20,217 nucleotides of DNA from a virus: positions 1-20,217 of the IMG/VR virus record IMGVR_UViG_3300051212_000104; one strand, written 5' to 3'. The notes under the pieces are model-generated. The model saw nothing but the letters and a program-made list of their open reading frames with translations, was not told the DNA's origin and ran no database searches. A program made the translations under genes and the position numbers. Positions 1-7,169 of this stretch are shown one piece after another (the stretch's first letter is position 1; the number at the start of each line of letters is the position of its first letter).

Positions 1-27
1 TCTGGATGGTTTGGAGAAAGTAAGGAA

Positions 28-633
28 ATGATTAGAGAAATTGAGAACTTTCTAACAGACGAAGAATGCGATTACCTAGAAAATTTTGCACGAAACAATA
101 AAATATGGGATGTTACAGAATCTCATTATAATGAAAATGGAACAATTATTTATGACCATAGACCTTGGGAAAATAGAGTAGCAACACTTAATACTTTGAT
201 GAAAGCTGATCAAAAAGTTGTTGATATGCTAAGAGAAATTATTCAAAGACTAAAGCCAATCATAGATGAATTTTTTGAAGTAGATGCTGAGCCAACAAAC
301 CCAGCAATTGTAAGATGGCCTGTTGGCACATTTCAATTTCCACATGCTGATAAAGAATTACACGAGGGCCCAGACGCAGGAACAGAAAATGATTTCCCTT
401 GGTATGATTTAGGAACAATATTTTATTTAAATGATGACTATACTGGAGGAGAGCTACATTTCCCTAGACAAGAAGTTGCATTTAAGCCAAAGCGTAAAGC
501 AGTTTATTTCTTCCCTGGAGATAAATATTTTATTCATGGGGTGGACAAAGTTTTGTCTGGAACCAGATATACTTCCCCTTGGTTTTGGACAATTAGAGAG
601 CTGAAAGGTGAGAGAAGACATGTCAGCTGGTAA
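28..633 (+). CDS. 2OG-Fe(II) dioxygenase, prolyl-4-hydroxylase type (paralog 1 of 3)
   Basis: This 201-residue protein has the double-stranded beta-helix signature of 2-oxoglutarate/Fe(II) oxygenases. The iron-binding HxD is H106-A-D108, the distal histidine is H170 (in YFIHGVDK), and R180 (in SGTRYTS) is the likely 2-oxoglutarate carboxylate anchor. Between them lies the family's YLNDDYTGGELHFP stretch (about 133-146). Such enzymes couple decarboxylation of 2-oxoglutarate to hydroxylation of a protein side chain or small molecule; the substrate cannot be read from sequence. All catalytic residues are present. The ATG at 28 is chosen because the fold typically begins right before an IENFLT-like strand. 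The frame is open to the window edge, so a longer upstream start is not excluded. Upstream purines (GGAG at 13-16, AAGGA at 22-26) are a poorly spaced ribosome site. The gene overlaps the next by 14 nt. Confidence 0.88.
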   Translation: MIREIENFLTDEECDYLENFARNNKIWDVTESHYNENGTIIYDHRPWENRVATLNTLMKADQKVVDMLREIIQRLKPIIDEFFEVDAEPTNPAIVRWPVGTFQFPHADKELHEGPDAGTENDFPWYDLGTIFYLNDDYTGGELHFPRQEVAFKPKRKAVYFFPGDKYFIHGVDKVLSGTRYTSPWFWTIRELKGERRHVSW

Positions 634-1372
634 TATTGAAGCATTAAATCAAAAGTATCCAGGATTAAAAGTTTGGAAAGATGATTGCTTTACTATTGAA
701 AATTTTGTTACAGAAGATGAAGCAAAAAGAATAATTCAATATTTAGAGTATTTAGTTGAAGTAGGTAGACTGCAATGGAATCAAATATCTTTTTATGATT
801 CTTATGCAATGGGATTCTGGGACTCAGATCCAATGCTAAAAGAATTTGGTTTTGAAGAAGATTATTTCCAAAGACTAAAAGCTAAAATTAAAAAAGCAGG
901 AGAAGATTTATTTGGAATTAAATGGGCAGAGATTAGTTATCATGCTCAAAAATGGATTCCTGGTGCATTTGCAGACTTCCACTCAGATAATACTGATTTA
1001 GAGGGTAACCCTACTGCTTTTGAAAGAAGCAGATATGCAGCATTTATGTATTTAAATGATAATTTTGAGGGTGGACTTTTGAACTATAGAGATTATGATA
1101 TTTCTATAAAGCCTAAAACAGGACTGATAGCTATTTTTGCTGGTGGGTTTGGAAACGAGCATGAAGTTACAACTGTTAAAAATGAACAAAGATACACTAT
1201 TGGATCGTTTTGGGACGATGCTGCAAACGAATATACAGATGAACAAAGAGAACGTTGGGCCGCAGAACTTGCAGAGACAAGAAAAGAACAAGATGGTCAA
1301 TATAAAGAATGGGCTAAAAATAAAGAAGCTGGCAATGCCCCAATTTATTATGGCAAAGGAGAAAAACAATGA
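620..1372 (+). CDS. 2OG-Fe(II) dioxygenase (paralog 2 of 3)
   Basis: This is a 250-residue protein counted from the ATG at 620. The iron triad is H121-S-D123 and H181, with R191 (in EQRYTIGSFW) as the predicted 2-oxoglutarate binder. The strand FMYLNDNFEGG followed by SIKPKTG matches the same region of the two flanking genes, so the three are paralogs. The C-terminus (about 205-250) is a charged, probably helical tail that the other two lack. An in-frame GTG at 608 would add four residues. ATG 620 is preferred because AGGTGAG at 605-611 is well spaced from it. The start lies inside the previous gene and the stop overlaps the next start (ATGA), implying translational coupling. The substrate is unknown; modification of a virion protein, a host protein or a nucleotide are all possible. 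Confidence 0.88.
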   Translation: MSAGNIEALNQKYPGLKVWKDDCFTIENFVTEDEAKRIIQYLEYLVEVGRLQWNQISFYDSYAMGFWDSDPMLKEFGFEEDYFQRLKAKIKKAGEDLFGIKWAEISYHAQKWIPGAFADFHSDNTDLEGNPTAFERSRYAAFMYLNDNFEGGLLNYRDYDISIKPKTGLIAIFAGGFGNEHEVTTVKNEQRYTIGSFWDDAANEYTDEQRERWAAELAETRKEQDGQYKEWAKNKEAGNAPIYYGKGEKQ

Positions 1373-2079
1373 CAGAAGAAAACCAACAGTTAAATGAATC
1401 GCAACACAATCCTGGTGCAGGCCTAAATGTAGATCCAACTAGTAGCCTAACCAAATTTTCAGATAAAATACTTTACTATAAGAATGCTCTGCCAGACATT
1501 TACAATTTAGTAAAAGATTTAGATGCTTATCAAGAACAATATAATAGTTCTTCTTCATGGATTGCTCCTTGGGAAGATTGGCTGTCTAATAATGACTCAA
1601 CCGATATTTATGGAGAGCAAAGAACTGGCTATTTTAGTGGACCAAAAGGTTCTTCAGATAACATATTGCATGAATATTCTGAGTATGACGCAAAATCTAA
1701 ATCTATTTCTGTTTCAGTAAAAGAAGCTTTGGACAGTTTAGTATTGGATTATGCAAAAAATACAGATACTGTAAACTATGGATATCTACCAAATACTTAT
1801 TTTATTAGAAAGTATAGACCAGAAAAGGGAATGGGTGAGCATTTTGACAAGTACCCAGATGGTTCAAATGAAACAACACTTTCAGCTGTAATCTATGTTA
1901 ATGACGACTATAATGATGGACAAATCGAGTTTCCAGAATATGAGCTTTCTATTAAGCCAGAAGCAGGAAGCATATTATTTTTCCCATCAGGTCCAGACTA
2001 TCTACACATAGCAAGACCAGCAGGACTTGGCGCAAGAAGACTTATTATTCCAATATTCTGGTACGCTAACCAGGAATAA
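1369..2079 (+). CDS. 2OG-Fe(II) dioxygenase (paralog 3 of 3)
   Basis: This 236-residue protein has H158-F-D160 and H213 as iron ligands and R223 or R224 as the 2-oxoglutarate anchor. The intervening IYVNDDYNDGQIEFP and SIKPEAGSILFFPSG parallel the other two oxygenases. The first ~40 residues are low-complexity and polar and are not part of the catalytic fold. The start overlaps the previous stop (ATGA), with AGGAG at 1357-1361 as a well-spaced ribosome site. The stop is one base from the next ATG, which puts the LamG-domain protein in the same translational unit. The substrate and need for three enzymes are unknown. The catalytic set is complete, so the gene does not look like a decayed duplicate. 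Confidence 0.87.
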   Translation: MTEENQQLNESQHNPGAGLNVDPTSSLTKFSDKILYYKNALPDIYNLVKDLDAYQEQYNSSSSWIAPWEDWLSNNDSTDIYGEQRTGYFSGPKGSSDNILHEYSEYDAKSKSISVSVKEALDSLVLDYAKNTDTVNYGYLPNTYFIRKYRPEKGMGEHFDKYPDGSNETTLSAVIYVNDDYNDGQIEFPEYELSIKPEAGSILFFPSGPDYLHIARPAGLGARRLIIPIFWYANQE

Positions 2080-2080
2080 A

Positions 2081-3811
2081 ATGTCATATCAGCTAAAGGT
2101 TATTAAAGATAACCCAATTGGATTTTGGATGCTCGAAGAGTCATCTGGAACAGTTGCGTCTGATAAATCTGGCTGTGGTAATAATGGAACATATGTTGGA
2201 GGCATTATTTCAAACATGCTTCCCATAGTTCCAGGAGGAGTTTCTGGTAATAAAATAACTAATACTTCGTATATAACACTACCAGTTACAAAAAATTATT
2301 ACGGGCTATTGTCTTACTCAGCTTTAGCTAATAAAAATGTTTCAGAAAAAGCATTTACGTTAGAAGTTTGGATAGCGCCAGATATATCTAGCTCTGGTGC
2401 TATTCCGTTGCTTGCGGATAGCACAAATTTTATAGGATTATATTGGGACAATACTGGAAATATAGTATTCTCAGTCTCTTCTAATGAAAGAGTATCTTAT
2501 CCAGTTCCTTATAGCAAAAAATCATTACATATTGTTGGAGTTTACACTGGCACATCTATATCTTTGTATTTAGACAGTATTCTTGTTGCTACAAAAAATT
2601 TATATAATTTTAAATTTACAAACTCTACAAGCTCTTTCTGGATTGGTCCAACATCAAACCCGTCAGATTCATTTATAGTAGATGCCCCAGCAATATACAG
2701 ATATGCTTTAAGTTCAACATCAATCAGAAGACATTTTGTTGAAGGAAGTATTTCTAAAGATCCTATACAAATAGCTTTTCCAGATGAAGGCGTATTATTT
2801 AGTCTTAATGATATGAAAATTAAACCACAAATGATTTATACCTATCCCAAAAATCGTAGTTGGTCAGAGATTGCAGATGGAACAACAACATATTATGATC
2901 CAATAAATAACTATATTACTTTTTACGATATTGATTTAACTGGAGCAAAATCATACACTTATACTGATTCATTTTCCGTTCCAACAGAAATCGGATTAAT
3001 TTCTTCTAAAATTGAATGGCGAAATGATTATGGTATAACAGTTAGAACTAGTGTAGACGGAACTAATTGGATATCATGTACAAATGGAGATGCAATTCCT
3101 CAATATAAAAAAGGATCATTTAGCACATCTGGAATGTTGTATGTAGAAATAACTATGTCTACTCCTGATATAACAAAATTTAATCCAAGACTATTATTTT
3201 TTACAATAAGCTTCTTTTCAGACAAAGATTACTATGCAGATAATTTTGGAGACAAGATATCCTCAACTTCAGAATATACTCTTGGATCCATTAACTACCC
3301 AGTACTGTCTAGAAATTATTCTAATGGCATAAGGTCTGTAAATCCTTTTACCCTAAATACAACGTCTAATATTAAATCAATAGAGATGTTTTATACCCCA
3401 AATGGAACAGGTGCTTTTGGACTAGTATCAGCGACTGGAACGGGGTATTCGTGGAACGGATCAGGAGCTATATCTAAATTAAATATAGACAAGATATATG
3501 TAAATGGAATAGATAGGACCTCTGCCACAAATATAAGCTCTTGGCTCACAGATGGACAACCCCATCATATTGTTATAGTATTCGCAAACTCAGTTACTAC
3601 ATCTATTAATTTTAATAATGGTTCTGCTACTGGGCATCTTTATAACAATATAACTACGTATACAAAGGAGCTAACCCAGGCCATAGTAACCCAACACTAT
3701 AATTTATATGTAGGAAAACCATCTACAACTGCCCAAGAGCCAACCATCACACTGACAGAATTGGTCCCTAAATATTATAATAATGACTGGGTGGTAATTC
3801 AAACAGTATAA
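2081..3811 (+). CDS. LamG/concanavalin A-like domain protein, candidate virion adhesin or decoration protein
   Basis: This is a 576-residue protein. The N-terminal ~225 residues carry a LamG-type jelly-roll: the entry motif NPIGFWMLEESSG (about 11-23), D28-x-SG, an NNGTYVGG turn, then FTLEVWIAPD (about 92-101) and a closing YRYALSSTSIRRHF segment. LamG-like folds commonly bind glycans. The middle (about 225-400) is beta-rich and unrecognised. The C-terminal ~170 residues look like a second jelly-roll, with a PHHIVIVFAN strand. No signal peptide or membrane segment is seen, which fits a virion component. The ATG at 2081 has AGGA at 2072-2075. A longer in-frame start at 2027 would run inside the preceding gene and is not favoured. 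The gene is coupled to the oxygenases and sits upstream of the head genes, an unusual place for a tail fibre. It could be capsid-attached, but that is inference. Confidence 0.72.
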   Translation: MSYQLKVIKDNPIGFWMLEESSGTVASDKSGCGNNGTYVGGIISNMLPIVPGGVSGNKITNTSYITLPVTKNYYGLLSYSALANKNVSEKAFTLEVWIAPDISSSGAIPLLADSTNFIGLYWDNTGNIVFSVSSNERVSYPVPYSKKSLHIVGVYTGTSISLYLDSILVATKNLYNFKFTNSTSSFWIGPTSNPSDSFIVDAPAIYRYALSSTSIRRHFVEGSISKDPIQIAFPDEGVLFSLNDMKIKPQMIYTYPKNRSWSEIADGTTTYYDPINNYITFYDIDLTGAKSYTYTDSFSVPTEIGLISSKIEWRNDYGITVRTSVDGTNWISCTNGDAIPQYKKGSFSTSGMLYVEITMSTPDITKFNPRLLFFTISFFSDKDYYADNFGDKISSTSEYTLGSINYPVLSRNYSNGIRSVNPFTLNTTSNIKSIEMFYTPNGTGAFGLVSATGTGYSWNGSGAISKLNIDKIYVNGIDRTSATNISSWLTDGQPHHIVIVFANSVTTSINFNNGSATGHLYNNITTYTKELTQAIVTQHYNLYVGKPSTTAQEPTITLTELVPKYYNNDWVVIQTV

Positions 3812-3832
3812 TTTGTCAACGGTCTTGACAAA
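3812..3832. promoter_or_regulatory. Inverted repeat overlapping a -35 box, candidate operator
   Basis: Two perfect 8-base arms, TTTGTCAA and TTGACAAA, are separated by CGGTC. The right arm contains the TTGACA that serves as the -35 of the promoter for the following head genes, so a bound dimeric protein would block it. No T-run follows the repeat, so an intrinsic terminator is less likely. It begins immediately after the stop of the LamG-domain gene. Confidence 0.5.
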
Positions 3833-3852
3833 ATCTGGACATATACTATAAA
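3825..3852 (+). promoter_or_regulatory. Sigma70-like promoter for head module
   Basis: A consensus -35 TTGACA (3825-3830) and TATAAA (3847-3852) are separated by 16 bases. A second -10-like hexamer, TATACT (3842-3847), ends exactly 7 bases before the ATG at 3855, as in actinobacterial leaderless genes, although its spacing from TTGACA is only 11. Which -10 is used decides whether translation begins at 3855 (leaderless) or at the in-frame ATG at 3873. Confidence 0.6.
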
Positions 3853-3854
3853 GA

Positions 3855-4214
3855 ATGGTAAAATATAATCCTATGAACATTAATAAATTGAGCCAGTCAG
3901 TTGTAGAAGAGACGACCTTAGGGATCTATGTCTGGGAAATGCCAGACGGTAGATGGATTGGCGATGACGATGGAAACTTTTTATCGGTAACCTCTAAAAA
4001 GGGTAACAAGGTCAAGATAGATGCCTTAGCCAGAGAAGTTAGATCGTATGGAATATATGAGGGCAAGCCAAAATTTTTGGCAGGTCGTAGAAAAATTGAT
4101 GACGAAGAATTTGCTCATCAAAAACAAAGATTAGAATGGGGCCTAGTTCCAGATCCTTATGATATTGGAAACTACAAGGACGAAATAAAAGCCATGAAAG
4201 GCGGAAGACAATAA
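3855..4214 (+). CDS. Conserved-looking hypothetical protein upstream of portal
   Basis: I do not recognise this 119-residue soluble protein. It is rich in charged and aromatic residues, with a WEMPDGRWIGDDDGNF segment near residue 30 and a basic C-terminus. It has no signal peptide or membrane segment. Its stop overlaps the portal start (TAATG), so it belongs to the head operon. A role in packaging or portal assembly is possible from position only. No Shine-Dalgarno sequence precedes the ATG at 3855, which could be leaderless. If the TATAAA -10 is used, the start would shift to the ATG at 3873, losing six residues. Confidence 0.72.
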   Translation: MVKYNPMNINKLSQSVVEETTLGIYVWEMPDGRWIGDDDGNFLSVTSKKGNKVKIDALAREVRSYGIYEGKPKFLAGRRKIDDEEFAHQKQRLEWGLVPDPYDIGNYKDEIKAMKGGRQ

Positions 4215-5791
4215 TGAATTTTATTGAAGACGAAGAAGATTCAGTTCACGTAACAACAGCAGCAGATTTATCAAGATTTGCCAATGTATCGATTGAAAAA
4301 ACAACAGATGAGTTTAAGCTAGAAGGCGAAGATCTTAAAAAGATTCATGGCTTAGGACCAGCATTTAAGCGTAAAATGACTAGAGATCTTCAAAAAAGAT
4401 TTGTTGGTCTTGACGGTGCACAAACTCAACAAAATCTTTTAGCACAAGCAATTACTGGATATGCCCTTTTTGATTTAATTGAGCCTCCATTTAATTTAGA
4501 TTATTTGTCTAAAGTATATGAAATATCTCCATACAACTACGCAGCAATAAATGCCAAAGTAGCAAATATTGTTGGCTTAGGATATGATTTTGTTGAAACA
4601 AGAAAAGCAAAAGAAGCATTGGACAATATTGATGATCAAAAACAATTAGACCGTGCTCGTCGTAAATTAAATAAATTAAGACAAGAACTTGATTCTTGGC
4701 TTGAAGATTGTAATGAAGAAGAAACATTTATTGAAACTTTAATTAAAGCATACACAGATGTTGAAGCAACAGGAAATGGATACATAGAAATTAGCAGAAC
4801 AACATCTGGCAAAATTGGGTATATAGGACACATTCCATCAAAGACAATGCGTGTACGTAGACTTCGTGATGGGTTTGTTCAATTGCTATATGGCAAAGCA
4901 GTCTTTTTCCGTAATTTTGGAGATACAGAAACTCCTAATCCAATTGCAGGACAAGAAGATCGCCCAAATGAAATTATTCATTTAAAGAAATATACCCCAA
5001 CAAATAACTATTATGGTATCCCAGACATTGTTGCAGCGGTTAATGCTATGGCTGGAAATGAGTTTGCTGGAAAATATAACCTAGACTATTTTGAGAATAA
5101 GGCGGTTCCAAGATATATCGTTACTGTTAAGGGTGCAAAGCTTTCAGCAGAATCAGAAAGAAAGCTTCTTGAATTTTTCCAGGTTGGACTAAAAGGAAAA
5201 AATCATAGATCTCTATATATTCCCTTGCCAGCAGATAGCCCAGACTCTAAGGTTGAATTTAAAATGGAGCCAGTTGAAGCAGACGCTCAAGATTCATCCT
5301 TTAATAATTATCGTAAAATGAATAGAGATGAAATATTGTTGGCCCATAGAACTCCAATTAGCAAAATTGGTTTGCCAGAAGGAGTAAATCTATCATCAGC
5401 AAGAGATTCAGATAAAATGTTTAAGGAGCAGGTCTGCAGGCCAGCTCAAGATATTTTAGAAAGAAAATTAAATAAATTAATTTCTGAAATGACTGATGCC
5501 CTATATCTTAAATTAAATGAACTAACATTAACAGACGAAGATACCCAATCAAAGATCGATGAAAGATATTTGAGAATGCAGGTTATTACTCCTAATGAGG
5601 TTAGAATTAGAAAGGGTATGGTCCCTATTGATGGGGGAGACGAAGTAGTTAAATTAAAGCCTGAGCAGGCAGCAGAACAAAGAGCACAGGCAGGTAATAC
5701 TAGAACCAGAACTCAAGAGCGGGCTTCAAATTCACCAGATATTTCTGGGGAGGCTAGAAATCCAAAAGGTGAGGGTAGAGTAACTGCTTAA
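4214..5791 (+). CDS. Portal protein (PBSX/HK97-like family)
   Basis: This 525-residue protein is the likely dodecameric portal through which DNA is packaged and to which the connectors bind. Portal-family features include the central region with EATGNGYIEISR (about 184-195), EIIHLKKYTPTNNYYGIPDI (about 253-271), and a helical segment with HRTPISKIGLPEG (about 378-390). A charged helix (about 130-170) and a disordered polar C-terminus (about 480-525) flank the core. The length is typical. Unusually, residues 38-56 (LKKIHGLGPAFKRKM region) resemble a helix-hairpin-helix DNA-binding motif. The start overlaps the previous stop, and no strong ribosome site is seen, so coupling is likely. The prohead protease follows after 55 nt. 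Confidence 0.9.
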   Translation: MNFIEDEEDSVHVTTAADLSRFANVSIEKTTDEFKLEGEDLKKIHGLGPAFKRKMTRDLQKRFVGLDGAQTQQNLLAQAITGYALFDLIEPPFNLDYLSKVYEISPYNYAAINAKVANIVGLGYDFVETRKAKEALDNIDDQKQLDRARRKLNKLRQELDSWLEDCNEEETFIETLIKAYTDVEATGNGYIEISRTTSGKIGYIGHIPSKTMRVRRLRDGFVQLLYGKAVFFRNFGDTETPNPIAGQEDRPNEIIHLKKYTPTNNYYGIPDIVAAVNAMAGNEFAGKYNLDYFENKAVPRYIVTVKGAKLSAESERKLLEFFQVGLKGKNHRSLYIPLPADSPDSKVEFKMEPVEADAQDSSFNNYRKMNRDEILLAHRTPISKIGLPEGVNLSSARDSDKMFKEQVCRPAQDILERKLNKLISEMTDALYLKLNELTLTDEDTQSKIDERYLRMQVITPNEVRIRKGMVPIDGGDEVVKLKPEQAAEQRAQAGNTRTRTQERASNSPDISGEARNPKGEGRVTA

Positions 5792-5810
5792 TTATTAGGC
5801 AACTAGTTAT

Positions 5811-5839
5811 TTGCGTTTAGATAGATAGAAAGATAAAAT
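5811..5839 (+). promoter_or_regulatory. Promoter placed for a leaderless mRNA of the protease gene
   Basis: TTGCGT (5811-5816), a 17-base spacer, and TAAAAT (5834-5839) precede the protease ATG at 5847. Exactly 7 bases separate the -10 from the ATG, so the predicted transcription start falls on or next to the start codon. No Shine-Dalgarno sequence is present, in contrast to the strong AGGAGG sites of other genes here. This is the standard layout of leaderless transcripts in actinobacteria. Confidence 0.6.
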
Positions 5840-5846
5840 TGAGCAT

Positions 5847-7148
5847 ATGAATATTGAAAAATCATACTGGTCTTCCAATGGCGACGCCATTAGTTTATCC
5901 GTACCTTTTACTAAAGTCAACCGTGAAAAGAGAACGGTGTCTGGCTTTGCAACACTTGACAATATTGATCAAACAGGCGATCTTGTAACAGCAGAAGCTT
6001 CTCTTAAGGCATTTGAAAATTTCCGTGGAAACATTCGTGAAATGCATGGATCTAATGCTGTTGGTAAGATGGTATCCTTTAAACCAGAAACGTATTATGA
6101 TCCAAAGAGTGGAGAATTTTATAGTGGTGTATATGTAGATGCATATATTTCAAAAGGCGCACAAGATACATGGGAAAAAATTCTTGATGGTACTCTTTCT
6201 GGATTTTCAATTGGCGGAAAAATTATTGAACAAGAAAACGAAGTAAATAAGTCTACGGGACAAACAGTAAGATTTATTAAAGAATATGCTCTTATGGAGC
6301 TATCTGTAGTTGATTCTCCAGCAAATGAACTTTGTAATATTTTGTCTATTCAAAAAATGAATGGTCAACTTATGTTTAAGGGAATTGCAGCAGAAACTAA
6401 ATTGGAAAATATTTTTTATTGTGAAGAAAGCGATTCTGTTTTTATGTCAACAGAATCTTCTTTTGTTTCACCAGTTAGCGGTAAAGATGCAGAATTAATC
6501 GGTTGGGTAGAATCAAACGATGTTAATAAAGCAAAAGAAATAGATAAGATTCTTGCTTCATTTAAGAAGTCAAGATTGACGTTGCCTGATACAACAATTG
6601 CAAAACAGGCAAACGCAGAAGGAGGTAATGAAGTGTCAGAAAACACAGAAGCAGTTGCAGTAGTTGAAGAGACTCCTGTAGCAGTAGAAGAAACACCAGT
6701 TGCTGAAGCTCCAGCTGCAGAAGCAGCACCAGCAGAAGCACCTGCAGACGCTCCTGCCGAAACTCTGGAAAAAGCAGCCGACGTATCAGAAGTTGAGGTT
6801 GATGAACCTGATTTTGCAAAGATGCTTGGCGAACTTAAGGAGTTTTTCGCAGATACTCTTAACAAGACAGTAAAGGCTAATGAGACAGAAATTGCATCAG
6901 TAAAAGATTCAGTTGCAAGTCTTGCAAAGTCTTTAGAGGAAAAAGTTACAGAGTTAACAATACAGAATGCTGATCTCTCAAAGACATTGGCAGATGCGCT
7001 AAATGGCGTAGAAAAGCGCATTGAGGCAGTCGAATCTGAGACTGCAATTAAGAAGTCCTCTGACCTCGGCGGGTCACAGGAAGTAGCAATACAAAAATCA
7101 AAGTGGAACGGTTCTTTCCTCGGTTCCGTATCAGACTTAATTCGATAA
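5847..7148 (+). CDS. Prohead protease (S78/XkdF-like) fused to scaffold-like C-terminal domain
   Basis: This 433-residue protein has two parts. Residues ~15-165 are a prohead serine protease: histidine H67 in REMHGS, a serine in GTLSGFSIGG (S121 most likely, S118 possible), and ELSVVDSPAN (151-160), a conserved closing motif. It would cleave scaffold and itself during procapsid maturation. Residues ~262-310 are an acidic, Ala/Pro/Glu-rich linker. Residues ~320-405 form a heptad-like coiled coil typical of scaffolds. The capsid protein lacks a long N-terminal delta-like region, so this C-terminal part is the likely scaffold. The ATG at 5847 has no Shine-Dalgarno sequence but fits leaderless initiation. 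A second, internal start at 6633 probably makes the scaffold alone. Confidence 0.87.
   Translation: MNIEKSYWSSNGDAISLSVPFTKVNREKRTVSGFATLDNIDQTGDLVTAEASLKAFENFRGNIREMHGSNAVGKMVSFKPETYYDPKSGEFYSGVYVDAYISKGAQDTWEKILDGTLSGFSIGGKIIEQENEVNKSTGQTVRFIKEYALMELSVVDSPANELCNILSIQKMNGQLMFKGIAAETKLENIFYCEESDSVFMSTESSFVSPVSGKDAELIGWVESNDVNKAKEIDKILASFKKSRLTLPDTTIAKQANAEGGNEVSENTEAVAVVEETPVAVEETPVAEAPAAEAAPAEAPADAPAETLEKAADVSEVEVDEPDFAKMLGELKEFFADTLNKTVKANETEIASVKDSVASLAKSLEEKVTELTIQNADLSKTLADALNGVEKRIEAVESETAIKKSSDLGGSQEVAIQKSKWNGSFLGSVSDLIR
6633..7148 (+). CDS. Nested in-frame scaffold protein from internal start
   Basis: An internal GTG (codon 263 of the protease gene) is preceded by AGAAGGAGGT at 6617-6626, nearly a full anti-16S match, with 7 bases between GGAGG and the GTG. 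Translation here would give a 171-residue protein with only the acidic linker and coiled coil and no protease. This reproduces the lambda C/Nu3 arrangement, where the scaffold is a separate product of the 3' part of the protease gene. It would allow far more scaffold than protease, as assembly needs. An ATG at 6628 is out of frame and reaches a stop after 11 codons. Confidence 0.66.
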   Translation: MSENTEAVAVVEETPVAVEETPVAEAPAAEAAPAEAPADAPAETLEKAADVSEVEVDEPDFAKMLGELKEFFADTLNKTVKANETEIASVKDSVASLAKSLEEKVTELTIQNADLSKTLADALNGVEKRIEAVESETAIKKSSDLGGSQEVAIQKSKWNGSFLGSVSDLIR

Positions 7149-7169
7149 TACAAAGGTAGGTGAAAATAA

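Noticed and set aside
2-31. Possible last codons of an upstream gene (LDGLEKVRK then TGA overlapping the ATG at 28)
   Set aside because: Ten codons are too few to tell a real gene end from chance, although the ATGA overlap is the same style as its neighbours.
1052-1438. 128-codon minus-strand open frame with hydrophobic translation
   Set aside because: Phe/Ile/Ser-rich product is what antisense of an AT-rich, Lys/Glu/Asn-rich gene gives; spans two coupled + strand genes.
2027-2080. Upstream in-frame start for the LamG-domain gene
   Set aside because: It lies wholly inside the third oxygenase and lacks a ribosome site; ATG 2081 has AGGA and directly precedes the domain.
3812-3832. Inverted repeat as an intrinsic terminator of the LamG gene
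   Set aside because: The stem is only half GC-poor arms and no T-run follows; overlap with TTGACA makes an operator more likely.
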